A DNA stretch of 64,000 bases from Hesseltinella vesiculosa. Lineage: Eukaryota; Mucoromycota; Mucoromycetes; Mucorales; Cunninghamellaceae. The notes below the pieces were generated by a model, which worked only from the letters and a program-made list of their open reading frames with translations, did not search any database and was not told the origin of the DNA. The DNA is taken from NCBI GenBank assembly GCA_002104935.1, contig MCGT01000001.1, positions 496,001-560,000 of the forward strand, read 5' to 3'. The position numbers and the translations under genes are program-made. Of the stretch, positions 47,167 through 61,162 are shown one piece after another (positions within the stretch are counted from its first letter, which is position 1; each line of letters starts with the position of its first letter).

Positions 47167-47600
47167 TCACAATACAGCCACCTTTGACCCTTCGCCATTT
47201 TCGTCTCCATCGATGATTAGGCACATCTCCATCCCCTCGGCAACTGGTCTCCGATCGTCTACCGATTCACAGCCAGTACGATGGACCTTCCAGTTAAAAA
47301 CCTTCACTATCGAATTGAAAAAATAAAAAGATGCGGGGTGATCGGGATAATCGCTGATCGTAATTTGGTGCAACCGGATCCTGCAAATCCCCTAGCACCC
47401 ATGACCCTACCCAATTTCCCAAGTAGCTGGGCGGCCAACCATTGCCAAAAATGTCGTCAGCGGGTTTCTTTCTTTGGAAGTCTCGACGAACTGCTATTTT
47501 TTTTTTATTTTATTTTTTTTTTGCGTACAGTTTCGAAGAAAGAGTACACTTCTTGAAGCCGATCCGGTATTTGGCATGAGCAACCTGTCCGCAAGGTTAA
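47167..47600 (-). pseudogene. Possible decayed coding segment of unknown family
   Basis: On the minus strand, two adjacent frames look coding. One runs from about 47500 to 47294 and includes DDIFGNGWPPSYLGNW and DPVAPNYDQRLSRSPRIF. The other ends at 47167 and includes FNWKVHRTGCESVDDRR, PVAEGMEMCLIIDGDENG and a TGA stop. They join near 47297 at a run of five T if one base is ignored, so a frameshift or sequencing error is possible. A putative GT-AG intron lies just upstream. I recognise no family. The composition is mixed, with Trp, Cys, His and Asp rather than homopolymer residues, which argues against chance. Confidence 0.25.
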
Positions 47601-48320
47601 GCATAACCCAAAGGAAAGAGCTGGAACAGGAGGACGAAGCAGATCAATAGATGAAAAAGCCCACAAGCCCAGTGGCACAATTTACCCAGTTCTCAGGTTA
47701 CCAGCATTGACGAAGCATGGTGTCATTGTTGAGAAATGAAGATGCGTCAAAGAAAGAATCTCAGAACACGAACCACATCCTGGGGAAAAAATGCACACCA
47801 TACCATTTTTGATTAAGCCAGAGCATGCTGATTTACGAATAGAATGCATTCATCTTGGAAAAAAAAAGTCGGTCTCCAGGACACACGTGAAAAAAGCCAA
47901 AGTTGAAAAATAAATACAGGGACAGCCCGGGTTTGAGAAATCACCATATTTAGATATAACCAAAAAGTGTCAATATTAAATAAAAACTTGCCTTCAAAGG
48001 GAATAAAAATAACTCCCAGTGATATATTTTTCTTTATAGGGATGGTGGATTTTTTGAAAAAATACGTGCCTTCAAAGGGTCAAAATTTGGCTGGGGGTAA
48101 GCATATTGGAATGGTAGACGCGCAATGTAGCTACTGGTGCAGTGATCATCAGATAAGTTAGGGAGGGCTATGTATGTATTTAACCATCAAAATCAAAATC
48201 TATCACCATGCGCAGCCCGCGTGGGAACACCAGTGCTGGCGCACACGAAGTGGAATCGCAGTGCAAAATCGCCTTTAATAGATTCATCAGGTAGTCATCC
48301 GTTCTTTACTTCATTTCGAG

Positions 48321-48576
48321 AAAAAAAAAAGCAACCGTTGCGCAGTGATTTTGAGTGAGTGGATCGATTTGAAATTTTCCACTGGTAAGCAAACACATGA
48401 AGAATGATTGTGTTGGAAAAATCAGGCCGATTGGCAAAGGTAGCTCAGCCAACTTTTGATCAGTTTCGTGCTGGCTCCTCCGCTTCCTCAGCTGAAAAAA
48501 AAAAAAAAAGAAAAATCAGCCAATGCCCCAAGGGGACCCCAAGGTGATTGGATCACGAATCATAGTGCAAAATTGG
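48321..48576 (+). repeat. Single arm of repeat family R1 (copy c)
   Basis: From an A run, the unit carries GTTGCGCAGTGATTTTGAG, TGGATCGATTT, GGCAAAGGTAGCTCAGCCAAC, TTTTGATCAGTTTCGT, CTCCTCCGCTTCCTCAGCTG, CCAAGGGGACCCCAAGGTGA, then ends near AGTGCAAAATTGG. All blocks are in the same order as in the right arm of copy a. Copy d follows in the same direction about 160 bp later. Confidence 0.6.
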
Positions 48577-48735
48577 CCCAAGTCCATTCCTTTCAAAGTG
48601 ATGAGAAATGGTTTTGACTGACATTGCATGTCTCTCAATTGGCAAAGAGAAAATCCAATAGGCTGTTAAGCAATTGCCATGCGTGTTCAGCGAGGAAGCG
48701 AAGCACTGTGCGGAAGCTGAAAATCGGGTTTTCAT

Positions 48736-48985
48736 CTTTTTTTTTTTTTTTTGCAAATGCTGCACAGCAATTCGGAGTGATTGGATCGATCCAACATTTG
48801 TATGGGTGCGCAAATACATGAATGATGATGGTGCTGCAAAAATCGGGTCGATTGGTGGATGCCGCCCAGCTAATTTTTGATAACTTCGTTTTGATACCTC
48901 TGATTCTCCAGCTAAAAAAAATAAAACAATTGGCCATTTTCACCAGGGGAACTTCAGGCAATCGGAAGTCACAGTGCAAAATTGC
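48736..48985 (+). repeat. Single arm of repeat family R1 (copy d)
   Basis: The unit begins with a T run rather than an A run, then carries TGCTGCACAGCAATTCGGAG, TGATTGGATCGATCC, AAAAATCGGGTCGATTGGTG, TTTTGATAACTTCGTTTTGA, ACCTCTGATTCTCCAGCT and CACCAGGGGAACTTCAGG, ending AGTCACAGTGCAAAATTGC. It is in direct orientation to copy c. Confidence 0.6.
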
Positions 48986-49423
48986 TCGACATAAATGAAT
49001 TGCCAGACCAGTACCAAATGATAAGTTATGACCATGATTAAACTTACACCTCTCTGACAGAGGGGGAGGAGCTAGAGGCTGGCAAACATACACCAAAAAT
49101 CAAATGAGCATGTCACTACCAGGGAACCACCCATTTGGCATCCGGTTTCATACTCCGCTGACAACCCCCATTGGTCCCAGGAAGGCGCAGGCCAAGAAAA
49201 CAAATCTTGACCTGCTCTTGATCACATGGTCAACACCACCATTATCCTTTGATGTTGATGAGTTGGTACAAAATAACGAGCTGCGTTTATTTTAAATTGC
49301 TGGGAAAAACTGTATAAGGAGGAGAGATGCTTTGTGAAAGAGGAAGATGAAAAAAAACAAGGCTGGAGAGAGGGGAAAATAAACTATACACGAAAAAAAA
49401 AAAAAAATAACAAAAAGGATGGA

Positions 49424-52400
49424 CTATGTAAGATGCTGGAGCGTCTGACTGAGATCGAATTCTTCTCTTGGTTCCAATAGGAGACTCTTTTCGTAGTAGA
49501 TCTGCTCATTGGTGTCGACGATGTCCAGGGCTTTGGCGATGTAGGCTTGGATTTCCTCGACTTCCTGTAGGCGATAGGGTATCTGGAATTGATCGATTTC
49601 GTTGAGCACGCGGGTGGTTTTGATATGCTTGTCAACATTGATCAGGGACGTGCCAGAGGGTGTGGCGCGAGTATTGCTATTGCCGTCGTCGATAAAGGTG
49701 ACATCGGTGAGGTACACGCCCAGGAAGGGCAGGCAGGGGGCAACGGCCATTTTCAATCGCGAGCGGTATTCAGCAAAGTTGCGGGAGGAGTCGGTGGCTC
49801 GATAGACAGGGTCGAGCAGGACGTGGTATTTGGAGGAGACGGCATCCCAGGTGCGTTTGAGCCGTCGGACGCCGGTTGAATCCAAGGCGGAACGAATGGC
49901 CATCAAGGTGTTGTAGTTGTTTAATTGCAAGCAACACTAGGATTAAAAAGAGAGGTGAATACCGTGACGCTCCCGTTTCCTCTTTGCCATCCACTTACAT
50001 CGGCGACCTTGATCCAAAACTTGATCATCTGCACACGACGCTTGACTTCGGTTTCTCGAAGAATGGAGTCTGAAACCCAGCTGGTGATTTGGGTGCTCTT
50101 GAGAATCATGGCTTTGACATGGATAGCAGTGCTTTCGCCCAGCTTCTTTTTGAATTCTTGACCAATGAGCTCATAGGGCGTGACTTGACAGAAGAGGGCA
50201 CTTTCCATAGAGGTCAGCTGCCGAGCCAGCTCTGTACAGTCAAAATCGTTAATATGAACGAGGCGAAGGTTATTTTGCTGGATGGCTTTGCGGAGGGTGT
50301 TGCGCAAGGAACGGGTCAGGATGATGGGTGGGAAATTGAGGCTGTCGACCGATGAAGTGCTGCTGTCACCGCCAAAGATGGACAAGTCGGAGAACAGCGA
50401 GGCACCTGAGGTCAAGGACATGGACGAGGTCTTGCTCTGCAAAGGTGGGCGGGTGGGGGTCGATTCGCTCAAGGAAATAATGCTGGCATTGGTGTTGTTG
50501 AACAGACTGGAAGCGGATGACCAGATAGCATAGGACATTTTGCTGTGCGACATGGTGCGATCACGATTCTGGAACTATAAGAAATGAACAAAGAGGAGGA
50601 GTTATGATTTGAGTTTGTCATTCAAATGTCACACAGACACCTTGCCTGCCAAGATCTCGTTTTTTTTTTTTTTTGTCCCTTGGTGCCACCTTTTGACTTA
50701 CGGTTTGACGAATCAAATTGACCATTCGTTTGGCTGGACCAGGCATGGCTTCTTTCATATCATTTTCAGCAAAACTTAAAAGGGGGTCCATGGCCGGATG
50801 ATCTTGATCTGGGCGATAATAGGATTCCATCCATGTTTTGATGACGTTGTAGACACGGAGACGAACAGGCAATAAGACACGAGTTTTCCAAAGCGTCATC
50901 TCTGCTTCCGTCAAGGCTGTGCTATCCGGATGTTCGGTCGGGGAAGCAAGGCGGAAGCGTTGACTTAAAAGTTGGACCAATGCTAATGGGGAAGTAAATA
51001 GCCGGAAATTGTAAAAGAACGCACGTGTAAGCACAATGTCTAATGTTGCATCAAGAAGAAGAATAATAATAATAAAAAAAAAAAAAAGGTTAAGCATCAC
51101 CAAGAACTCTATTGTCTCCTATTTAACGTTTTACCTGGAGCTTTTTCATGTAACGTCAATTGTTCAATCAGAGCTTCAATGGTTGCACCAGTAACCTGGC
51201 CTTGAGCATTCAACAGTAGCTCTTCATCCGAAAAAGTTCGCTGGCGAAGGAACCAGACCGCTTCTTCGGGCTATACAAGAATAGAAGAGGAAACGTGAGT
51301 CTTTTTCCGATTTTCCAGTGGTTTGGATGTCGCGCGGGCGGGGGGGGGAGCTCTCCCGTTTTACCTTTGCATCGACCATGGATTGGCGTTCACTGCGTTC
51401 ACTGCGTTCATTGGAGTGGATGGATGACTGTGAAGGTTGATGTTTGAGAGGAGGCTCAGGCGGATCGGATTTGCCATTTTTGAAGGACACGCGCAAGGCA
51501 CTGACACTCATGCCCCGTGTTCGGCGTTGAGGTACAGGGTCATTGGTGGGGGTGGATTTGCTGGAGCCGATCTTGACAGGGTCATTGATGGATGGAGGCA
51601 TGGGTGGTAATGGCAACATGCGTTTGGAAGCAGTGGTGTGACCGTTGAAGATGGAAGACGAGCGCTGGCGGAGGGGTAGAGACGATCGTGAAGGAGGAGG
51701 GGTGTTGGTGGTGGAAGGGCAAGGCGGGGCGGGGTCGACATCGTCAAACAGGTCGTCATCGATTTCCTGGACGGGTTTCAGGGCTTCGGGTGTGGTAAGA
51801 GGGGTCATGTTGCTGAGGGAGTCGACGGATGAGCGATTGGAGGTCAGGGCGGAGCTGTTGGTGCTGTGACGTGTGGCATTGGACGAGGTGGAAGTGGAGG
51901 TGACAGAGGAACGGGCAGTGGTCAGGCCGGCACGGGGATCAGACATGCGAGAGGGGCGGCCATGGAAGGACCGGATGGCACGGGTGGTGGTGCCAGAGCG
52001 TTCAGGGAGCTTTGAGGGATTGCTCTGGGTGCGATGGCGTTGGTAGCCTTGCAGCACGGAGTGGGCAAAGGCTGAGCTGGGCAAGGGGCCAGAATCGGTG
52101 GAGGAGGCTAAGGAGGACCGCCGGTCAGGTTCTTCGGAAGACAAGGAGGCAATGCTGGGCGTCAAGGAGTTTCGGACAGCCAGTTGGGCGATGTCTTGTT
52201 CTTGATCCAGTTGCTGATGGGAGGAGGAGGAGGAGGAGGAGGCGGACATGGAGATGGAAGAGGGAGCATGAGGTAAAGGAGGCGGCAGCTCAGCCATTTG
52301 AGGCGGCAGGTGTTTTTCAACGGGCAGAGACGATCGACGTTTGCTGAGAATGCTGGAGGATGTGTGGGTGGTGTCTTGAGAATCAGTACTTTGACGTCTT

Positions 52401-54349
52401 TGATGAGGGAGGTCGTCGCTGTGAGGAGTAGAAGTGGTGGTGGTGGAAGAAGAGGGGGAGCCAACGGTGAGGGCTTCGATTTTCTTGTCATCAAGCAAAG
52501 GCGACAAGAGGTGTGGATCAGATGTATCGTAGCGTCGTTGCAGGGCATTCAAGCTCGTTACTTTACGGCCAAGGACGCTGAGGGTTTGCTGTCGTCGCAG
52601 GTCCAGTGAGTTTTCGAGGCGGTCACGCATTTCGCTGCTGTCCAGTGGCAGGTGTTCTTGGCTATCGACGGCGAGGCATTGTCGAATGGCTTGTGTGCAG
52701 TGCTGAATGGTGGACTGGACATTGGCACAGCTGGTTTCCAGATGGCGCTGGTCTTCTTCTTCCTCTAGTTTGTCTTGTTCTTGGTCGTCGTCGCCAGACA
52801 GGATGAGTGAGTTGCGGTGGCGTGAGGGTGCAGTGAGGGCGCGGACGGCAGTGACCATGTTGGTGATGGCGGTATAAACGTCTTCTTTGGCCAGGACCAG
52901 GGCAACGAGCAGAGGGTCTTCGGGGATGACCGAGTGGTGCTTGTAGTCCAGGTGGCCGACATTGGAGCACACGTGCTCGACGACGGCCAAAAAATTTCGA
53001 ACAGCCTCGACGACTTTGCGGGTGGTTTCGAGCATGCTGTTGGCCTTTTTACGTTCGGCTAAGAACATGGCGACGGCTTGGACGAGAGCAGGCACCAAGG
53101 CATCAATGGAGGATTGATGGACGTGGATGGTAGCGAGGATGTGTTCAGCATCATACAGAGGCACGGCTTTGGCAATGAGGGAGGTGCTGGAAAGGCGGGC
53201 AGCGACGAGCTGCTGTCGGAGGGAGGTGGAAGCCGGCAAGCCGTGGTCATCATCGTCGCTGTCGGAGAAGGAGGAGGAGGAGGAATGGCGGCTGCTCTGG
53301 CTGTGACTACTACGATGACTGTGACGTTTGCGTTGCTTCGCGGTTTTTTTCAAAGAAGCCATGGGCAAGGATTGGCGCAGGATGGATTCAAATACACTGA
53401 TCTCGACTGTCAGCTGGTTGGCCAGTTCAGGGATGTCTTGCTGCAAGATCGTTTGCTGGTCCACTGGGTCTTCGGCGGGGAGATCCTTTGGGCGAGCTCG
53501 TACTTGTTTGCCCTTGAGGACAAGTTTGCGGAGAATGGCCAGGACGGTTTTGCGCTGACGGGCCAGTTCAGGAAAGGATTTCAGGAGTGGGCTGTCCTTG
53601 GTGACGGTGTTGGCGGCGGTCAGGACAGAACGAATGGAGGAGACCACACGAAAGATGGACATTTGAATATTGACCGAGCCATCGTGCTGGCAGTCATCCA
53701 CAAGATCCAAGATCCGATTGGTGACATCCTCTAATAAATAATCCAGGTTTTGATCCAATGCCAAGTCTTGATGTTGTTGTCGATCAGCTTCCAAGACAGC
53801 TCTGGCCATGTCTACTTTCTGTGAAAGGCGTGGATGAGCAAAGGATGAAGAAATAAAAAATGGAACACAGAAAAAACTCTAAAATTGGCAGGGAAGTACC
53901 AGGGTGACACAGCAAAATAAAAAGATTCTTACCGTAGTGGGCGAGGTCATGACATGGTTAACGTGGTTGGATGTAACAAAGGTAGGTGACACAGCCAGTG
54001 GAGTGGAAGACGATAATGCCTGTTGACGCCATAGTAGATAATCTTGGTATTGAGGGTGCGAATCATCGAATTCGGTCGAGTGTCGTTGCCAGTCAGCAAG
54101 CTGACCTACATAATTGGAGGGGAACCAGCCTCGTAAACCTTCACAAACACCATCCCACCAACCCGAGGCATCCCGGTTGTACACTTCAATGATGGCTCCA
54201 CGTTGAAAAAACAAACAGCCTGAAGCATTGTCTTCAGGCGCATTGGCTGGAAAGAAGTCGTGCAAGGCTCGAACAAAGTGGGTGTCAAAAGGCTGATCGG
54301 ATTGTTCATCAAGGTCCATGGACGGCCTTGTTAGCGCTGATGTCGCCAT
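49424..54349 (-). CDS. CDC25: Ras guanine-nucleotide exchange factor, Cdc25 type (SH3, RasGEF_N, RasGEF)
   Basis: Cdc25-type factors load GTP on Ras and so, in yeasts, drive cAMP and PKA signalling. Exons 54349-53933, 53818-51365, 51270-51135, 50982-50702, 50574-49999 and 49936-49424 give 1458 residues. The SH3 domain lies at about residues 26-85 (ALHDFFPANAPED, ASGWWDGVCEGLRGWFPSNY). Exon 2 encodes a long Ser/Thr/Pro-rich region with basic and poly-Ser tracts (residues 140-957). RasGEF_N spans about 975-1090 (VTGATIEALIEQLTLHEKAP). The catalytic RasGEF domain covers about 1210-1440 (TELARQLTSMESALFCQV, ADCCLQLNNYNTLMAIRSAL, LPFLGVYLTDVTFIDDGN), as in yeast Cdc25. A probable leader intron is 54368-54432. 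The protein is cytosolic or membrane-associated. It is convergent with the DnaJ-like gene and divergent from MCM7. Confidence 0.93.
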
Positions 54350-55439
54350 GTTTCGTGTTGACACAACCTGTCAAAATTTTTACCATGAGGTTTTGTTTCC
54401 CCCTTTTTTTTAAATCATCTCTCTTGACTTACAATGTGACAGGGCTAATGAAAGGAACAGAAGAAGAAAAAGAAAAAAAGGAGAAGAAAATAAACAGCCA
54501 AAAAAACAACAAAAAGACCCAAACTTATTTGAGGAAGAAAAAAATGAAAAAAGGGGGAGAAATTGCGCTCTTTATTTTTTTTTTTTTAGATCCTTCAAAT
54601 TTAGTAAAAATTTTGGTGAGAGTGTAAAATCAACAGCAACGCTTAGCTCTGTTTTCTATATAAACATATATATGTATATCTATTTTTTTTGCATTTTGTA
54701 AATGGAATCGAATAGTTGTTTAATCGTTTTTGTTGCTTTTTTTTACGGTCACCCTCCTTAAATCCTTGTTTCACCCTGATTATTTTTCAAATGTAAACAC
54801 AGCGAGATCGACACAGAAACAAAAAACATTGAACATCCGACCATGGAAAAACTCAGAATGGCAACCATCTCGTTTTTTTGTTTTTTTTTCAGCAGGAAAA
54901 GACATCAACGAGACAAAACGATATTATTGTTCACATCTTTCCAAATGCAGGACCCTTTTTGTCATTTTTTTGCATTAAAACACTTTCTCCTTTCCCGCAT
55001 CCTCCAACTTTAACTACAATTTATAATGATTATCTATTGTTCTTGCTTGGAATCTCAACTAGCCAACGTTTGGTGCGTTTTGATTGGCCATTGTTTTCCA
55101 TGTTGTGCAAGGAAAAACAAGATTTGAAAATAAATTTGATGCGCCATCCAAAACAAAATGAGGTAAAATCTTTCATCTCTTCATTATCCATATTGATAAA
55201 GATGCGATTCTCTCCAAAAAAAAAAAAAAAAAAAAAAACTGACCAAAGGATGATTGGAAGGCTAGCCAGGGCAAGAAAGAGAAAAAAAATTTTCCAACTG
55301 CGAAGCTGACGGTCACTCATTGATTGGCTTGTGAAGAAGCGGCGCGACTTTCTGTTTTGATTTTTTTTTGTTTTTTTTTTCTCGTTGTGCACCGTGTTCC
55401 TTTTTTTCTCTCTCTTTTTTTATTAATCTACTTTGCATC
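54350..55439. other. Divergent region between Ras exchange factor and MCM7
   Basis: Nearly 1.1 kb of AT-rich sequence with a probable leader intron of the exchange factor (54368-54432) at the left and a pyrimidine-rich MCM7 leader at the right. Several poly-A/T runs occur, one of them about 22 nt of A near 55217. No gene or repeat copy was seen. Confidence 0.5.
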
Positions 55440-58070
<2,631 letters not shown>

Positions 58071-58303
58071 TCTCCCCTCCCTTCTCATCCTCTTCATCCT
58101 CCGTCTTTTTCATCATGTAGATATTCTCTAATTTATTTCTTTTATTACGTCTCATCATTGGCTCTCCTTTTTTTTATTGTCTTTATCCCCTCCCCTTCTC
58201 TTTTTTGCCCCCCCCCCTCCCCAAAAAATAATAAAAGAAATAAATCCAAAGACCGCGCCGCATACAAAAGAAAGCGTTCAACCCTTTTTATTTCTATTTC
58301 TCT

Positions 58304-59627
58304 CTACTTGTATGTTGGTGTCAAGACGTCGCTGATGGCAGCAATGAACTCGACAATGGGCTTGGTGACCCACCGTGTTGGTGAGACAAAATATTCAAAC
58401 CAGCCAATATGACCCCCCTGTGAAGTCAAGGCTAGCACAACGTTGGGATTTTCTTTCACCTGGCGGAAAGGCAATGCCGAGTGATGGGCAATCGGGTCGT
58501 CCAAGGCATTCAAGCAAAGCAAAGGTATCCTCACATTGCCGATCCGTTGGTCTGAGCTGGCATCTTCGTAATAGGCATCCACGGAAGGGTAGTCAAACAT
58601 GCGCCGGGTGCAGGCGTCGTCAAATTCACGCAGGGTCGATGCCAGCAAGATCTGCTCGTTGTCAATTTTTGGATTCTTGCTCAACAGCGCCTCGTGTCTT
58701 TGTAAGAGAGAGAAAAGAAAAAAAGATCAGCCTTTCGCTGTGATTTCATGATTGCTGGGAGCTTGCCTCTGGTACAGGTTTTTCAGATTGGTAGCCATGG
58801 CACTCGAATAGACATTGCGATGAAATGTGGATGATTCCAAGCAATGGGCAGTTCTACAAAGGTAAAGAGAAATCAATGGGGGACCTGATTTTTTTTTTTT
58901 TTTTTTCCAGGACTTACTTTGTGAAATCAAAAGGGTTGGCCACTGAGATGGCAGCTGAGACGGGTGTGCGGTCGCCTTCCTGGCCCAAGTAATTGCAAAG
59001 AATATTCGCCCCAAGTGAGAAACCAATGGCAATCATGGGCACGCCAGGCTTCAGTCGTCCGTGCAAGTAGGTGAAGGCTCGGCGCACATCCTCGGTATAA
59101 ATCCCGCTGTATAACTGGTCCGTACGTAACTCACTGAAGCCACATCCTCGATTGTTGATCACTACCGTTTGATATTGGTCAGCAACGTCGGTCAACTTGA
59201 AGAAGAAAAAAGCCTGTTATTCCTTTTTTTTTTTTGAAGAGGACATCAGCTGGCCATTTACCTTATCAATGACGCCCCGGATATACGATTCATGGCTTCC
59301 ACCAGTGAGACCATGCAAGAAGACCACCATGGGCTTATCAATCACTTCCTCGGCATTCAAGGCTGGAAAATAGTCCAAGGCTACAGCACCTCCATCCTCA
59401 AAAGGAAGATACTGACGATCGTAGCTGATCAAGTCCATCTCTGGAGTGCCTTTGTACATGGATGCATAGCCAGTTTGCAGGTGACCGTTGAACAGATAGG
59501 AAGTGGCCTTGTACCTTGCGTCCGGTCCATGCAAATGAGGACACTTTTCTTGGATTAGATCCAATAAAGTAGTGCCATCAGGCAGGGCTGCTGTCTTTTC
59601 CCCATGCACCAGCTGGACGTTTGTCAT
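58304..59627 (-). CDS. Alpha/beta hydrolase of the YheT/ABHD1-3 family (Eht1/Eeb1-like)
   Basis: This branch includes yeast Eht1, Eeb1 and YMR210W, which act as medium-chain acyl esterases or ethyl-ester synthases. Exons 59627-59262, 59195-58918, 58853-58767 and 58697-58304 give 374 residues. The first block contains YLFNGHLQTGYASMYKGTP and HGLTGGSHESYIRG (oxyanion region). The nucleophile Ser is in IGFSLGANIL (about residue 160), the acid Asp in NALDDPIAHH and the His in SQGGHIGWFEYF. The protein is shorter than yeast relatives (about 450) and no N-terminal membrane segment is visible in this model, so an upstream exon is possible. The third intron (58698-58766) has a GC-AG donor (see findings). 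Confidence 0.85.
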
Positions 59628-61162
59628 CAAAGCAGAGGAGTAAAAAAGAAGTCAGGGAAAGGAAAAACAGAAAAATCGAATGGCCGCCCTGGTCAGTGTA
59701 TCCGGACCCAAGCATTGTAGCGTTGTCGTTCCTGCTGAATAGCCACATGCAGTCACCAACAGCCAACTTCTGGGGCCAACCGAGCCCCTCTCCTTTCTAT
59801 GGAAGGGGAGCTACGCAGGCTGCTCTTTTTTTTTTCAATTCTGCTTGACACGGGATTGCCCTTTTTTTATCATCAGAAGTGCTGCCCATGACAAAGTCAA
59901 TGCAAAAAGGTAAGAGAGTACGAAGTTTTTTCCAGCAAATGGTTGTCATCTCATGAATCCAACTGCTGGCACCTTCTCCGCCTGTGTCGTCAAGGCTCAG
60001 GCTTCCAGCTGCGCATTTTCCACCTCTTTGACTGTCATCCAGCTGATCGTCCACCGGTGCTACGTTGCCCAAATCATCTTGGTTTGAATTTTTTTTTTTT
60101 TTTTTTTTGCACGATTTCTCCCATGAGCAAGTATCTCCAGGTTTTCGGCAACAATTCTGTTTGTGGCTGTCCAATTCAAACGACCTCTCCAGAAATCGGA
60201 TCAACAAACTACCCAAGCCAAAAGCGCTCCGCTTGCAGCAAAAAAAAAAAAAAAAAAAAGGTCTATCATTTCACTCAAATCTCTAGGATGTCGGTGGCAA
60301 AGTAGGCCCAATACCACCGATTCACACCAAAAGAACCTCGAAGCCATTGAGTCAATGGTCATAGAAGAGACCGCCGCCCTGACCCGCTCAGGCGACCTCG
60401 GCAGTAAACACACGCAGATCTCTCCCCTTTCTTCCCCTACTGTGTCATTCTACACCGTCATTTTTAATGCGTGCTGTCATCCAGTCGCAGTAACCGTGAT
60501 AAAGGAAAAATCCATTGGATAAAAAGGATGTGTGAGAAAGAGGAAGGAACGAGCAGCGGAGGAAAAAAAAACGAAGCGCCAACTGAAATTTCGCGGTTGC
60601 TGATTCATCACTGGGAACATCCCAGTTTCCTGGTCTTCTCAACAATCAAAGCACAGACAGAACAAGGGATAATGTTGAAGACAGGGTCAAAAAAAAAAAA
60701 AAAAAAGGACGCGAGTCAGAGACGTGGACCTGGCTTGCGCAAAGAATCGTTCATTTTCAAATCAATGGCGTGATGACCGTTTGGATGACTAGAACCAATT
60801 TGGCACCCTGTCCGGGGAATTGCACCCTGATTCATGCGACCTTCACAAAATAGCGCACAGGCACGCTTTGCCATTGGTCAAGACGAGCAAAAATAAAAAT
60901 GATGTGCTCATGGAACTGGATTCATCAGCAATCCGAGAAAAAAAAAAGTTTTTCTCGTTTCAAGGTCAGGTGAGCGCGCTCATTTGCCGCTGATGTCGTG
61001 ATCACCTGCGGTTCTGTTGCCTTATTGGCTATTTCCTTTTTTGTGAACAGTGGATCTCAGTCGGTTCAAAAAGAGCATGAACCTTTCTTTTTTCTGGTTT
61101 TCTTTTCTTTCAAGATACCTGCCTTGACATTTCTCTCGGTCCAATTTGGAATCAAGTGAAGT
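59628..61162. other. Divergent region between hydrolase and oligopeptide transporter genes
   Basis: About 1.5 kb between two start codons with no gene recognised. Homopolymer runs are frequent (for example T near 60089-60108 and A near 60239-60259). The left end could include an unmodelled upstream exon of the hydrolase. The right end is the transporter promoter with a pyrimidine-rich leader. Confidence 0.5.

Larger units (their letters stand above)
46720..49423. other. Repeat-rich gap between convergent DnaJ-like and Ras exchange factor genes
   Basis: The longest gene-poor stretch on this half of the window. It contains both 3' flanks, a possible decayed coding segment (47167-47600), a short direct repeat TGCCTTCAAAGGG at about 47990 and 48068, and two same-orientation copies of repeat family R1 (48321-48576 and 48736-48985). 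No intact gene is seen. Confidence 0.55.

Noticed and set aside
47985..48085. Direct repeat TGCCTTCAAAGGG about 80 bp apart
   Set aside because: A 13-bp match in AT-rich sequence without further similarity; not enough for a target-site duplication or an element.
53078..53734. Antisense open frame of 218 codons opposite the Ras exchange factor
   Set aside because: The sense frame continues conserved coding sequence with matching phases. The antisense product is Gly/Asp-rich and resembles nothing.
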